Shown: positions 48,816 to 60,501, counted from the stretch's first letter. The stretch: DNA of 64,000 nt from Mesostigma viride (GCA_009746045.1 RPFO01000294.1:172001-236000), one strand, 5' to 3'. Made by a program: numbers and translations. Notes: generated from the sequence alone by a model not told the origin.

Positions 48816-48920
48816 ACTCGTATTTTTAGGCCCCGCGTATTAACGCGCATACCTTATTTGCCAACCTGGCACAACACGACGGCAAGAAACGGCGACTCAG
48901 CTATGTAGCTGGCGGAAACT

Positions 48921-49473
48921 GCCCAAAAAGAACGCAAAAGACTTCGAACAGTGAGTTACAGTAATAGAAGAAAAAACTTATAGCACAATACGTTCGCCAC
49001 AGATCTATACCTGGCCCTCGTAAATCCCTCGCCCAGGCACGCAACAACGGCCGTTCTTCCATGGAAAGGTCAGACACGCACTGCGCAGGCCTGAAGAATT
49101 ACTTACCGAGAATGGCCGAATAAGTGGCAAAAAGCACCCGTTCGGTTTAGAACTCGATGCTACTGATATTAATTCATCCTTCACGGACGTCGAAAATCCC
49201 CCCAAAACTGCAAATTTACTGCCGCTATCACGAATTCTATTTCAATTCCCGCGACCAAAAAGTTCAGATTACCCCCGCTGCCGATGGCATAAAAAAACAA
49301 GAGCGATATTGTACACCAGCTAATGTCCACGACAAGACCACAAACTCATCGTCTTTAATATTTGAGTAAAGTTTCATAATCTCATCATCTTTAATATTCG
49401 AGTAAAATTTCTGCATTTCGGTCGACCTACGATGGTAGTTTGGCTAAACGCAGTCGCCATGGCCACTTCCGCA
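48921..49473. repeat. Repeat family F, copy 2
   Basis: Diverged partner of 45,473-45,985; see there for shared landmarks. Confidence 0.65.
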
Positions 49474-50271
49474 CGGGGTGCGCGCACCAAGCACCCACTT
49501 TTCACGTTACGGACGGTACCTCGGACGGTCCCGCGAATTTTTTGGCGCCAAAAAATTCTGGCTAGTCCTGTCCCCTTACTTAAAACGACCTGGAAAAAAA
49601 TCTGCCACGTTGGCCGGAACCTTTGTGCATTTGCCGATGCCTTCGCCAGCCTCACCAGCCAAATGAGCCCGGATGCGTGTAGCCCCGACGGCCGACGTGT
49701 TTCTCCGGAGTGCCCATGGAAAGACTGCAGTACTTGCATTCAAGCCTCACACACTCATGCTCTACCGAGTGAAGGTTTGTGACTTTTTCAACCACCCTAA
49801 GCACGTGATTGTGCTCCGGTCCTGCTTTTCTCCCACCTGCCATGGCTACAAACTGAAATGAAAGAACGCAGCTAGCCCCTCGACAACGTGAGCTTAGTTG
49901 CATAAATTACTTTACTATGCACGTCAAGCTGCAGTGCAAGGCTGGCAGCTTGGTCAAGTGCAGCACCGCAGCTGCGCTGCTTACACGTGGCAAAAGCCCT
50001 GCGTCGCGCCGGCCGGCGCCGCGCCGATTTACCTAGGGGAAAGTGCATTGTCTGCTATCGACCAGGCCGCGCCGTAAAATCCAGCCGTATTTTTGCCGTA
50101 AATGCCGCGGGACCATTCCAACGGTTTAATACGCGTAAATACGGCGGGGGGGTGCCGTACGTAACAGCATCTAGAGCCTGTAGAAATAGGCGCGAGAACG
50201 GCTAAGTATTATACTGTATTCGAATCGTACGGCGTATTTAACAATACGGATTTTTCGCGAAGCAATTTTTA
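49474..50271. other. Unassigned stretch
   Basis: GC-rich with several overlapping short frames on both strands (e.g. plus 49,432-49,782). None shows a recognisable domain. Confidence 0.3.
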
Positions 50272-50620
50272 CAAGTGCCTGGACAAATGACGCAAATTGG
50301 CATTCCGGATCGTACGTAGAAATGCCCGGGCTCATACATAGTAGGTCAAAGAATGCGTGGAAGAAAAATCTCAGATCTAGAAAGTCACTACGCCATTAAC
50401 AAAGAAACCTAGACAGTGGCGAGATTGTATGCAGCGCAGCTCTCAGACACCTGGCCAGAAAACTGGCTGAATCCTTGCCACAGCAGTTCCGTTTCAGGCT
50501 GCAGCGCCAGCAGCGGCCTCAAAAGTCACGTCATCCCTAGTCACATCAACCCTATAACCTAGCTATAGTGACTACCCTTCCATCTTACATACTATATATT
50601 GAACCATGGTCGGAGACCCC
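50272..50620. repeat. Family C, partial copy 4
   Basis: Matches the right part of C (ggacaaatgacgcaaattgg, cgccattaacaaagaaacct, ctataacctagctatag) with substantial divergence. Confidence 0.65.
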
Positions 50621-50772
50621 GCACTAGTAAAAAAGGGGCCACTGACTCTGTATAAGTCATCCATATCAGGCTGAAGTGGCATGGGAATCAAAATATCCAC
50701 CTTAGGCAGTGACTGTTCTTCCATCTTACTGCACATGGAGTAACGTAGGGTTCAGAGCGCCATTTTACTTAC

Positions 50773-50975
50773 CCTCGCAGGCTGATACTCGCCACGCGTG
50801 TATTGCCAGAATTGCACTGGACGCCAACAAATCCATCGGTGCAAGGGTTGCGTTCATCGGTCCAGCTGTCCAGATATGTTCCCTCATCGGTAAATGCTTC
50901 CTTCAACGCCAACAATGCCTGGACATCGCTCGATAAATTAGCACCTGTCCACACAGACCCACCCATTACGAGCAT
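50773..50975 (-). CDS. LRR receptor-like N-terminal exon (LRRNT)
   Basis: Encodes a plant-type LRR N-terminal cap: DVQALLALKEAF, LDSWT and NPCTDGFVGVQC (the paired-Cys motif, with Phe where Trp is usual), then RVASISL, the start of the first LRR. The exon ends CTGCGAGG with donor GTAAGT, phase 2, which is the phase required by the 72-nt LRR exons downstream on this strand. I use the first in-frame ATG (50,975); the frame stays open to about 51,050. The short hydrophobic start (MLVMGG) would be a weak signal peptide. Alternatively the exon begins at an acceptor near 50,950 (GTGGACAG). Downstream exons of its own gene are not identified for certain. Confidence 0.65.
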
Positions 50976-51148
50976 GATCGTGACGGGCACATATGTATGT
51001 GAGAGGACCTTTGAAAGTTTGCATAAACATAGGGCTCCAGGAGTCAAACACGTCTTGCTTCATGTGCAAGTTTGAATGAAGAAAATTCTTTTAAAAAGCG
51101 AGATACATGTGTAATTATAGCAGTGATGTGATCGCCTTTCTCAGAACA

Positions 51149-51740
51149 TAGTATGCGGGAAAGATGGGGCCGCTACATATGCCTTTGCCTGCATGTGGAA
51201 GGCTGTCTGCGACATCCATGGGCTGACTAATCGTTCTGTACAAAGGTTTTCATGATCGCCTAAATTCTCCTTGAAAAACCCGGTTGTTCATAAGGGTCGG
51301 TGGCTATTAATTAGCACGTGGTCCGAGAAAATTAATGGTAGGTTTTATACGACTTGCTTGCAAAGATTCGTATTTGGTTGCACCGGCTCAGATTAGCTGG
51401 GGACCTGTAGGCTCGGCTGGTTGAGCACTTCACGAATCCTTGGCTGATTGTTTTAGTGAGTCGTTATTAATTATTGTATAGTGGACTCGGACCAGTCCAA
51501 AGGGTCGATGGTCGAGATTTTGCTTGTCAGTTTTAAGAGCCTTGTACGACCACCTGTACCGTTAACGAACTAGTACTAGCCTGGGGGACGTGCGTGGCCA
51601 TGTTAGTTTGTAGTGGCGTTTTCAGCACCGTTCAGGCCGCAGAGTGACGCATGCCGGTGTTACCTAATTTAAGATGATGTCAGCTTGTGTGCTGGCGGAC
51701 CAGCAAGCTAGGCCTGCCGGCAATGATCCGCAGTGGTTTC
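51149..51740. repeat. Dispersed repeat D, copy 2
   Basis: Co-linear with 17,022-17,605 (ggaaagatggggccg, ggttgttcataagggtcggt, ttgcttgtcagttttaagag, gtgacgcatgccggtgtt). It lies just upstream of the LRRNT exon. Confidence 0.75.
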
Positions 51741-52102
51741 TTTGCGAAAAATGGCGGCAATGGCCGCCTGTGCAAAATTGCACATCCTAGCGCAGGCTGC
51801 ATCTGTCTTGTAGCCAAGGCAGATGGTGGTGCCCACAACCCCTAAGTTGTTCGACCAAGCAATTAGCAGAGTTGGTCGTGCAACGGAAAGAAACTTTAAA
51901 TTTACCCCCATGCCGTTTTCCCCGTCTGCGGGTCTTTTTGACATGGGCGAAGGATGGGGCGCTACTTTGGCGGTTTGACCAGCTTCGGCGGTCGAGCTGT
52001 TTGTTTCTAAAACAGCTCTAGTGGCGCACATCGCAGACTTGCCGCCTTGCGATGGTGTGTGTGTCGTGGCCTGGGCTATGTAGAGCTTAACCCATAGTCC
52101 GG
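51741..52102. other. Unassigned stretch
   Basis: A 107-codon minus frame (51,708-52,031) with no recognisable motif; otherwise nothing visible. Confidence 0.3.
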
Positions 52103-52128
52103 AAACTGGGCGATATATCGCCCAGTTT
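52103..52128. other. Perfect 26-bp palindrome
   Basis: Self-complementary over 26 bp with centre gggcgatatatcgccc. It lies 7 bp from a second strong hairpin. Confidence 0.9.
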
Positions 52129-52135
52129 GACCCCC

Positions 52136-52173
52136 GGTGGCGCGGCGCTTAATTCCAGGAGCGCCGCGCCACC
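52136..52173. other. GC-rich hairpin, 14-bp stem
   Basis: ggtggcgcggcgct (52,136-52,149) pairs exactly with 52,160-52,173 around a 10-nt loop. Confidence 0.9.
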
Positions 52174-52179
52174 CGTGAC

Positions 52180-55100
52180 GGATGTCAGTTGTCCGGTGGG
52201 TCTGGGAACACTTAGGGACGAAGGTGATGCATAGGTTTGGGGGTAATATTCGCCATAGCCTGGTAATTACAACGTGTATTGAGAAAGTATCACGTGACTT
52301 TGGCGGGAAATTTTCACTCGCGCGCGCGCGTAACTAGATATGGCTGCCAGCGTGCCGTTGTCATGGAAATTTTCGTCTCGCGGCTTGTAACGGTTCAGAA
52401 TGTTGCTCAGAATGATGATGCGTGATTTTCGTAGGTCAGGGGTGGCCAGATGTATAGCATTGGGAAAATACAGGTAGGGAATTACTGATTTCTTGGTCGC
52501 CAGTACCAGATGAGTAATGGCACGTCATATTTGGATTTTCTTCTTATGGCCGGGCAGGCTTCGCCAGCCCGAGCACCCAGTTTTGGTACTGGACATCCGC
52601 AGCAGCGTCCCTGTGAATTCGGATGCGTTTATAGGTCATCTTTGCACAGAACATCAACCTGGTAATCATGGTGGATGCATGCATTATCAGGCTATGGCGG
52701 CCTATGCCTGGAAAGCATTAGCCCGTGTGAGATATGAGGGTCCCGGCCAGCATAACCCGGAAAGGTCGTGATCGAGCCAGGTACGGCAACGTGTTTGCAT
52801 GTCGTTTGCACGGGAATCTGTCGTTTATGCATCCTTATTTCACGAGTGTATCAGTGCCTCTTGCAGCAGGTTTCCATGCCCGCTGTATGAGTGCTATTAG
52901 CCCCAAATCTGCTCAGTTTGTGGTGTTTCTTTGGAGGATGCCATTCCGTTGGTGCTGGTTTAGCAACTTCTTTGTTTTCCAGCACTTTTGACAGTCCTAT
53001 GTGGCTGTATACAATGCATAAGTGTGTGGCAATTCATGGATAGCTGCATACGCGCGCGTAACCCACACACGTAAGTGAGCGGATTATACAGGTCAGTTGG
53101 GCTATCCGTGCGGTCTGACCCAAGGAAAGCATGGTGGCACTATCTATTGACATTGTCCAACCCCAGAATAATTTTTTAGAACCCTCCCTGCAGGGGTAAA
53201 CTACTAAGGGGATTTCCCTTGCCTGAAAATGATCGTCTTTTGGCCAACTTTGACATTAAATATCTTGCAAGCCACTTTATAAACTCATGATATTATTGCA
53301 TATTCTGAAAGCCCTTGAAGTGTAGATATTCCTAGCACCTTGGTTGGGGGTATTTGGAGTTGTGGTCTATGAGTTATGATTTTTTTCATTTTCAGGGGTC
53401 AAAAAATGCCAAAAACCCATTCCCGGACTATGGGTTAAGGTCACGACCCAGGTTCCTGTCAGGAACGGCCTGTGTTCATAAATTATTTTTTTTGTTGTCC
53501 AGTTGCCCCTGCCGAGGAGGGGTAGTTAAAGTATAGGAGCCGCGCGATGGCTGCTCTCCGAAGCTGAAAGTTATTCCCTATCGAGAGACTCGAGCCGGAG
53601 AGGGCGTCTTACATATGTGGGGAGGCGAGGCAGCGCCAGACCTTTGTCGTTCCTTTTTTTGTCTCAGCTCCTGCGGTGCGGCTCATTCTATTATACCGTA
53701 TACGGTGTCGTATTTTTGGTTAAGTCCGGAACTGCGCAATGCTGGCTCCTTTGGGGGGGCTTTGCTTTTGGGGTGGTCACTGGCTTGTGCCGCGAATGTT
53801 GTAACCAGCAGGCCCCTGCAGGGGTTATCAAAGCCGACATATCGCGGGCTGAGCAGGGGGGGTGGAAAAAACAAAAATATCAGACACCATGCTGAAATTT
53901 TCCAAAAGTTGGCCCTTGGACCCTACCTACCTAGCACGTAGGCGCTATACCTAGCAAAACCCTGAGGTCCCAAGGGTTATAGGGGTCGACCTAGGGAGCA
54001 AAATGATCAGCTCCGCGAGCTCTACCGTTTGAGCATATTGGTGTATGGGAAAATTCCGGTTTTCTGAAATTGGTCGTTGGCCGGCGCGACGCGATACTGG
54101 CACGGCACGGCGCTGGATAGCCGAAGCCTTGTAGTGGTGGCAGACGGCAGCATACTTCCGTGCCTAGCGGCAGCACCATCTTGCGGGCAACCCCCCCCCC
54201 TCTATGGTACCTACCAAAATTTTGACTGCAGATTTGGGTTCAGCTCGCCAAGTGCTATCAGTTTGTCCGTCAAACCGTTTCAAAATTCCGACCATACAGG
54301 GAGCTAGCAGAAAATCCAAGTGTTTTGTTGTAAAAAACCCATATCGGCCCGGCACCCTACCTACCTACCCTTTAAGTTAACGGTTTTTGAGGCTCTGTAA
54401 CTTCTAACCTAGAGACCCCCTGGGGTTGCGACCAGTGGCAAACATGCTTGTTTTCGCGAGATCTACTGGAATCCAGCATGATGTAAATTTTCTTGTTTTT
54501 TTCCACCCCCCTGGGCTGAGTCGCCATTTAATTAAGATGTTGCGACACGCTCTTTAGCCACAACACCGCGAGCCCCGCCAAATTTTTACATAAATTATTG
54601 TCCGGAATTCGTCCGAGATCTAGATTTTTCCCGCGCCACGACTGACGAAAACGACGAAAACACGGGCCATGGCGGTCGAGCATGAGCTAGCGTTCTGAAA
54701 CTTGCGTCATTGCAGCCGCTCCAGGTGTCAAAACGAAGCTTACATCACAGTTAATCCCTGGAATAATTTTGGACTTATATACGCTGTGATTACGACGCGG
54801 GCATTGAACGGGACAAAAAGTTTTTTTCACAGCGGACCAGTTTTTCGCGAAAACCGGATTTCTCGGTGGTACGTGTCTCAAAGTCTTGGTCACATGAGGA
54901 TACAAAAATCCCGGCACGATAGCTCAGCTTGTTCGTTATAATATTCCCGAAAACGTTAGTGTTTTCGTTTTTTGAGTTTCGCTTTTAATTGTCTGGCATT
55001 GACGTGAATAAATATGGGGGTGCGAAATCCGTCTGTTTCTTGCTTCATGCAATGCATATCTTTGTCGTCAGATAATCAGCTCTTTAGGCTATGCCCGACC

Positions 55101-55611
55101 TTCCTATACTGCCGGCCTGCGGCAATAATCCAGCAGAAGATATGGCGTGCCCACTTGAGATTCCGCGCGAAGGCCTCTAATGGTCTTCCGGATGTGCAGT
55201 AAGTGCGGTAAAAGCTGCGAAAATTGCTTATAATGCCTGTAGGAAGCTCTTTGCGACAGTGTTTTCCAAGCGAGTTCATTGTTCTTTTGACGCCAGATAC
55301 AAAAGGCAAAGGGGGCATCGTTTTTATTCTAGTCGGCAGTGCACGGTTTCGAGATGTGATGAGTCGGGCAGACGACCTCGCCACGACACGCTCGGCCCAA
55401 GCTTCGCATATCCCGGCAGCCATAAAGAAGCGCAGATTGAGTGAGGTGAGCGAGCCAGAGGGCCCAGAATCGTTGCTAACGCAAGGCAGCTTCTGAAAGG
55501 GTAGAAAGCTGGATTGTTAAGACTTTCTCAAGAGCATGGTGCAGTGGTTATTGCCACCTTGGCCCCTTGTCCAGATATTTGGCCGGGCCCACTTCGAATG
55601 TTCCGAAAAGT
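52180..55611. other. Unassigned 3.4-kb region
   Basis: Short frames occur on both strands (plus 52,517-52,771 and 53,615-53,941, minus 55,076-55,423, plus 55,224-55,496 with a basic KKRRL cluster). I recognise no family and see no convincing splice structure. A (CG)n run lies at 52,319-52,328. Confidence 0.3.
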
Positions 55612-55733
55612 GTGACACTTTTCGTCGTTTTTTTAACTTCGTAACAAACTACTCTTTCCCGCCGGGCCGCGTGTGACACTTTTTGTCGTTTTTTTAATTT
55701 CGTGACTAACTACTCTTTCCCGTCGGTCCGCGT
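55612..55733. repeat. Tandem duplication, ~61 bp unit
   Basis: gtgacacttttcgtcgttttt recurs 61 bp later as gtgacactttttgtcgttttt, and both are followed by actactctttcccg and a ggnccgcgtg end. Confidence 0.85.
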
Positions 55734-56018
55734 GCGCTTTTTGATTGCCTGCAGGTGGCACGAAATTTTCGACCGGAGTGTTTCGGCATAACAAGTTTCT
55801 CGATACCCTGATGGATTGGTACAATCCTAGTCGACTAGAGGACCATGTTGAGAAGAGTTAATCGACGAAGCTAGTAGTACTTTCAACCATCAAATGGTGG
55901 GTATACCCACCCCCATAATTTTATTGAATCGATGAATAATGCAAATTTACACATTTGACCAACGCAAAATGTTGCATGGAATTAATCATCGATTATATTT
56001 GCCAAATGGGACCGGCAT

Positions 56019-56491
56019 TCACTTTTCCTGGAGAAATGACCCCCATCCATCGATCTCAATGTCACGAAACTTGTACGCTCCCTTGTACAAGTCCCCCACG
56101 AAATTTGGAGGCTCGTTGGAAAATTGTTTGGGGGCCCATACGGCCCCACCTATTTCCGCCGCATTCAAGAACTCATGCTGGGCCTCAGCCCGGAGGCGCA
56201 CAGCCGAGACATTGGGCGAAATTTCCGTGCCCTCATTCTGGAGGCATTGCACCACCCTGGCCTTACCCGGAACACGGGGGGCAGGCGCCAAATCTGAATC
56301 TGGGGGCATCAGGTCGATCATCCCGTTTCCGAACGCAATGACACCTGAACCCCAACCTCCAAACGGTCCCCGCAGGGAGCGTGGGAAGTCGTGGGGGGGG
56401 AGTCGATTTCAACATACATGTTGGCCGCATGCTCCTTTTTATCGACATGCACATATGTATGCTGCGAACCAAAAACATCGGCGCGCTCCAT
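56019..56491 (-). pseudogene. Unknown 157-residue ORF broken at a poly-C run
   Basis: Starts at a good ATG (MERADVFGSQHTYVHVDKK) and reads to VEIDSP. It then loses frame at a run of eight C (56,393-56,400, G on the plus strand). With nine it would continue HDFPRSLRGPFGGWGSGVIA to a stop at 56,019 and end GWGSFLQEK. The second part alone is a 100-codon frame. I do not recognise the family. Because the break is at a homopolymer it may be a sequencing error, and the gene may be intact. It lies ~0.6 kb downstream of the transposase-like gene on the same strand. Confidence 0.45.
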
Positions 56492-56565
56492 CGTAAAAGT
56501 GAGTTTGATGGCTAAGTTGCGAGTGAGAAAATTATTTCAGCAAAGCCCGGTCCGGACTGTCGTAT

Positions 56566-56588
56566 GGGTGGCGCTGCGGAGCGTCCCC
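56566..56588. other. Imperfect GC palindrome
   Basis: gggtggcgctgcggagcgtc plus ccc. A 24-nt version lies at 57,058-57,081 directly after the transposase-like gene. Confidence 0.6.
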
Positions 56589-57087
56589 TCTATTCCTTGT
56601 GGTTGTAGGGGACAACCTTCCAATCACAATTCGTAACTAGTCCGGTTACAAGCAAGGTACTTTGGCACTTCCGGAGCGAATTTGTGTTTTAAGACATCTA
56701 CCAAACAGGCCTTAGTACAGTAACATTGTTGTGACATTCGAAATTAGTACGAACCAATTTGCAGACGGAAAGTCCTACACAGCAACTACTATATTTGAGT
56801 GACGACATGATTTTTAGGTCAAACCAAATTATAAATTTGTAATTCGAAATAATTATTGTACAAGTTAAATAAAATACTCGCCATTTCGACACGGAAATAT
56901 ACTAAAATTTGTCACTACCGAGGCTAACAATGTTCCCAGCCACTTGTCATCTAATGTAACATATGAAAAAACAAAAAAATGTTCTCCAAAAATATATAAA
57001 CACGAATAAACACTGTCCCAACCGTAGGCGAATAAAGCCCAGGCTTAAAGATCCGTAGGGGTGGCGCTGCGGAGCGTCCCCGAAAGT

Positions 57088-57831
57088 TTAAGCCGGTGGC
57101 AGCCCCTCCGGGGCTTGCTGGTTGCGTACAAGAGCGGTTAGCCACGCGTCAAGCTCCTTGCTCATATCAACGTAGGCTTGCCTTTGGTTGCCAAGGACCA
57201 TGCACTGGAGCGGAAGAGCAGCGGAGATGCACAGATAGCAATCGACCAGGTCGGCTGGGCGGGACTCCGGCCAATCAGCCAAATCCAGAGTAAAATGCAG
57301 GGGGTCATGCATATCTCGCTTCCACAGCCGAACCGCCAGAACGGCGTGGCCGGGCAAGAAAATCTCCTTCTGCCGTCCGTTTTGTCCCTCAACCCACCTA
57401 ACCTCCTCCTTCTCCAGCACTGAGGCCTCCCTCACCACCTGCATCACCCAAAAAGGGTGGGCGGAATTGTGGTTCACGTCCTCTCTGTCTGACGGAACTG
57501 CGATGTAATCATACATGCGCATCTGCCTGCCAATGGCATCCCTTTGATCCTTCAGCAGTTCCGCCCGCGTCAGCTGGCGAACCGGAGGTATGGGCTGCGT
57601 TGGCGGCATCAGGCGGAAAGTTTTCATCGTTTGGCCCTCATCGTTAAATTCCTCGATATGTGTCCACTCGGTCCGGCACTCCTCCCACCTGTTAGCTAGG
57701 CAGGCTGGGCAGTAGCACGAAAAACGCCTCATCATCAGGAGCCCCGGGTCAGACTTGTCCAGGCGCCACCAGTGCGCTTGCTTGATGGCCTCGACACGCG
57801 TCGGTATCATACGGGCGCCGGAGTCGAGGTC
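57088..57831 (-). CDS. DDE-transposase-like gene, exon 3
   Basis: 247 codons and a stop. The 5' end is set by acceptor TTGCAG (57,832-57,833), which joins ...HFPE to DLDSGARM in frame. It contains CYCPACLANRWEEC, a cysteine group that may bind zinc, then AELLKDQRDAIGRQMRMYDY and PFWVMQVVREASVL. The C-terminal part ends in a helical stretch (MSKELDAWLTALVRNQ). The latter half may be a BAH-like or chromatin-reader-type fold, but I cannot establish that. Confidence 0.7.
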   Translation of the reverse strand, partial: DLDSGARMIPTRVEAIKQAHWWRLDKSDPGLLMMRRFSCYCPACLANRWEECRTEWTHIEEFNDEGQTMKTFRLMPPTQPIPPVRQLTRAELLKDQRDAIGRQMRMYDYIAVPSDREDVNHNSAHPFWVMQVVREASVLEKEEVRWVEGQNGRQKEIFLPGHAVLAVRLWKRDMHDPLHFTLDLADWPESRPADLVDCYLCISAALPLQCMVLGNQRQAYVDMSKELDAWLTALVRNQQAPEGLPPA

Positions 57832-58068
57832 CTGCAATGAGGGAGAATGTCAGAAACGGAAAGTTGGTATGTGTCAATAGATCAAGTACACATGAAGGGT
57901 CACTCTGCAGAGATACCCCTTTGAAAGTGCTTTGCATGCATTTTTCACTATATAAGACGCTAATTCATACCAGTTCTTTTAGCATTATCAAATAATAAAA
58001 TGCAAATGGGCAAAAGGTCACTCTGCAGAGATACCTCAATCAAGTTCAAGAAAAATTGAGTTTCGCAC
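57832..58068 (-). other. Intron 2 of the transposase-like gene
   Basis: Donor GTGCGA, acceptor TTGCAG, 237 bp, phase 0. It carries two direct copies, 118 bp apart, of the near-palindrome ggtcactctgcagagatacc (57,898 and 58,016). Confidence 0.7.
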
Positions 58069-58842
58069 CTCAGGAAAATGAAAGAAATGACGGTGGACGC
58101 CCTCTGCCCGAGCGCGGGCCGACTCCCTGCTCGTGGTTTTGCCTCCTTCCCAGCTGTCCCGCATGTACTTGACGATCTGGCGCCCTGTAACGATGCCCTG
58201 GTTCTCAGGAATGCATTGCATGTTCCTCACAATGCACTTGAACTTCGCTCCCTGACCATCCACCTCCCCCTTCCCGTGCTGCTCACCCAAGTAGTGGTAC
58301 TCGAAGGATTCCAAGTCGGGATCCTGCATGAGGAGGCGGAAGACGGCGTTAACCACGTACTTGGACTTGAACTGGGATGAGCAGTTGTCAGAGCACATGA
58401 ACATCCTCTTCACCCCCACACCAAGTCCGCGCAGGGTTTCCATGATTGTCCTCAGCGCGTAGACGAGCGCCCGCTCTCCCCGCTTCATCTTGGCTTCCCC
58501 GAGAAAAAAGAACGTTCGCTTTGCCATCGCACCATTGTGCAAATATCGCACGATCATGGGCATGAGGACAAAGCTCGTCTTGTGAAAGTACTGCGACTGC
58601 AGTTGGACGTAGTTGTTGTTCTCGTAATTCTCGGCCCAATCTCCATGCACGAGCACATCCCCCTCAGTCATGTTCCTCTCCCGGTCCTTGATCGTTGCCG
58701 ACTGCCACCATGACGTAAAGCAGTGGTTGGTAAAGTCCTCCCAACTCTCGATAATCGCCAGCCTCAGCTGCGCGGGCGTTGACCTCATCGTTTCCTGTAC
58801 GGGCCGCTTGACCTTCTCCGGGACCCGCCGATCGGTCGCGTC
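58069..58842 (-). CDS. DDE-transposase-like gene, exon 2 (catalytic core)
   Basis: 258 codons starting DATDRRVPEK. Candidate catalytic acids are in VLVHGDWAENYEN (Asp at exon residue 68), FMCSDNCSSQFKSK (Asp 152) and QHGKGEVDGQGAKFK (Asp 195). The pattern HGD-x-AENY ... SDN-xx-SQFK ... HGKG-x-x-DG recurs in a large group of eukaryotic DDE transposase-like proteins, which I cannot name reliably. All three acids are present and the frame is clean, so the gene may be active or recently so. Confidence 0.75.
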
Positions 58843-58974
58843 CTGTTTTAACCAAGGGATGAAGTAAATTTGCAAGTAACATATTCATAAAGTATCAGAA
58901 AAGCCTTTAAATTAACATCGCGCTGCAGAATGACGCTGCGAAATAATTGCGTCACAAAATCCAAACACGCTTAC
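58843..58974 (-). other. Intron 1 of the transposase-like gene
   Basis: Donor GTAAGC, acceptor AAACAG, 132 bp, phase 0. It holds a degenerate copy of the 20-bp palindrome (tcgcgctgcagaatgac, 58,918-58,934). Confidence 0.7.
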
Positions 58975-60501
58975 CTCCCCTGCCGGTCGGGAAACCACTA
59001 CCTCCTTCTTCACGTATCTGAACCAATTTAGTAGTTCTGTTGAATTCTTGTCCCGGTCACACAACACCCAGTCTTTGATGCCACACCGGGACTCGGGACA
59101 CGAGTTCTCCATACATGCCCTCTTCAGAATGCGAAAGACAGACCCCTCCTCCATGGATGGGTCCCCTACCCTTGGCACCCCTTCCTCATCCTCCACGATC
59201 CTCTCATTTATTTCAAGATCGTCAAGGTCTTGCCCCTGCCATTCATCTTCCGTCACATTATTGTCCCCTTCCTCCTCTTCGTTTCTCGCCGAGTTTGCCC
59301 CACCCCCCAGCTCACTTCCCCCATCCGCCTCCGCCACACGGCAATGGAAGTGCTTCACCCATTCGGTCGTGTGCAGGCTTTCGAACATCCCGCACGTGCC
59401 GTCAGGCAATCTCGCCCTTAAACATCCCTCACACTCGTCGCCGCACTTGCAGTTCTTGCCGTGCTTCGCCTTGCAGTACCTAGTCCATGCCGCTACCTTC
59501 GACTGCATGACCGTATGCGTCTCACAGGCGCACACGTTTCTCTCCTTCCACTTCCCCTTGACGGTTTTGGGGGCGTACTTGCAGAAAGTCGTATATCCGA
59601 CATGGATGCCGACATCCTTCTCATACTGCGGACTTTTCTTGTCCCAGTACGTGTGCTCCGCTAAAAACTTGAGATATATGTCCTCCTTCGAGGTGAGGTA
59701 GAAGTAGGCCCCTTGGACACCAACCAAAATCGCACGATTGCCAACTCGTTCGTGCGTCTTTATGGTATCCCTCTCTTGGGGCGAAGCGCGCGAGTTCTCC
59801 TCATCAGTCCAAGCCTGCGCGATCGACTCGATTACAAATTGGGGCAACTTCCTCTTCTTTCGCGCCAGCGCACGCGTCAGGAACTCCATCTTCTGTTGCT
59901 TTCTGATCGCCCGAACTTTGAGAATGGTCTTCGCGGGGACACCCGTCATTCTCTCCAACTCTGCCGCCGAAAACTCCTTCTCGATGTCGTCCCCACAAAA
60001 AAGAGTTGACACCAAAATGATCTTGACGTCTCTGTCATGGTCGGATTTCGACAGGTCGTCAAAAAGGGCGATCAGCCGAGCCACCCAAGACCTCGACAGT
60101 TGTGCAAGCCGCTGCTCATCAAAAAGCTTGGCCACCGGAATGTCAAAATGCTCCGCCTTGAGCTCGTCAGCCCTCTTATTGAAGCCATCAACAATCTCCT
60201 CAAAAGAGGCCCGCTTGGTAGATTCATTCCTCATGTGATGAACTACGTTGTACGCCTCATCAGCAAGATGAGTCCCCACAACAGACTTCTTCTCGGCGTA
60301 CTGGCCAGGCCTTTTCGCTGGCTTCCTGACGGCGGGCGAGGTGCTGCGGTTCTCATTCCCGAAATTTCGTTTCGAGCTGTTTTTCAGATCCGCTGCAAGG
60401 GGCGTCGGTGTCCCGATGCTCAAGTTGTGGGCATTGAGTCGATTAGCAAAGCCGCCACGCAAGGAGGAGGAGGTTGGCGAAAGAAACACCCGTTCCCGTG
60501 C
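58975..60501 (-). CDS. DDE-transposase-like gene, exon 1 (5' end uncertain)
   Basis: 509 codons from a good acceptor (TTTCTGCAG, 60,502-60,503) to donor GTAAGC. The exon is phase 0 at both ends. It contains a basic, low-complexity N-terminal part (RKPAKRPGQYAEKK), helices, then CACETHTVMQSKVAAWTRYC and CKCGDECEGCLRARLPDGTC, a probable zinc-binding cysteine cluster, followed by an acidic linker (EEEEGDNN). No in-frame ATG lies near the acceptor, so a further 5' exon is expected upstream but I could not place it. Spliced exons 1-3 give about 1,014 residues. Confidence 0.7.

Noticed and set aside
49432-49782. 116-codon plus ORF after repeat F
   Set aside because: Overlaps an equally long minus frame, with no motif or splice context supporting either.
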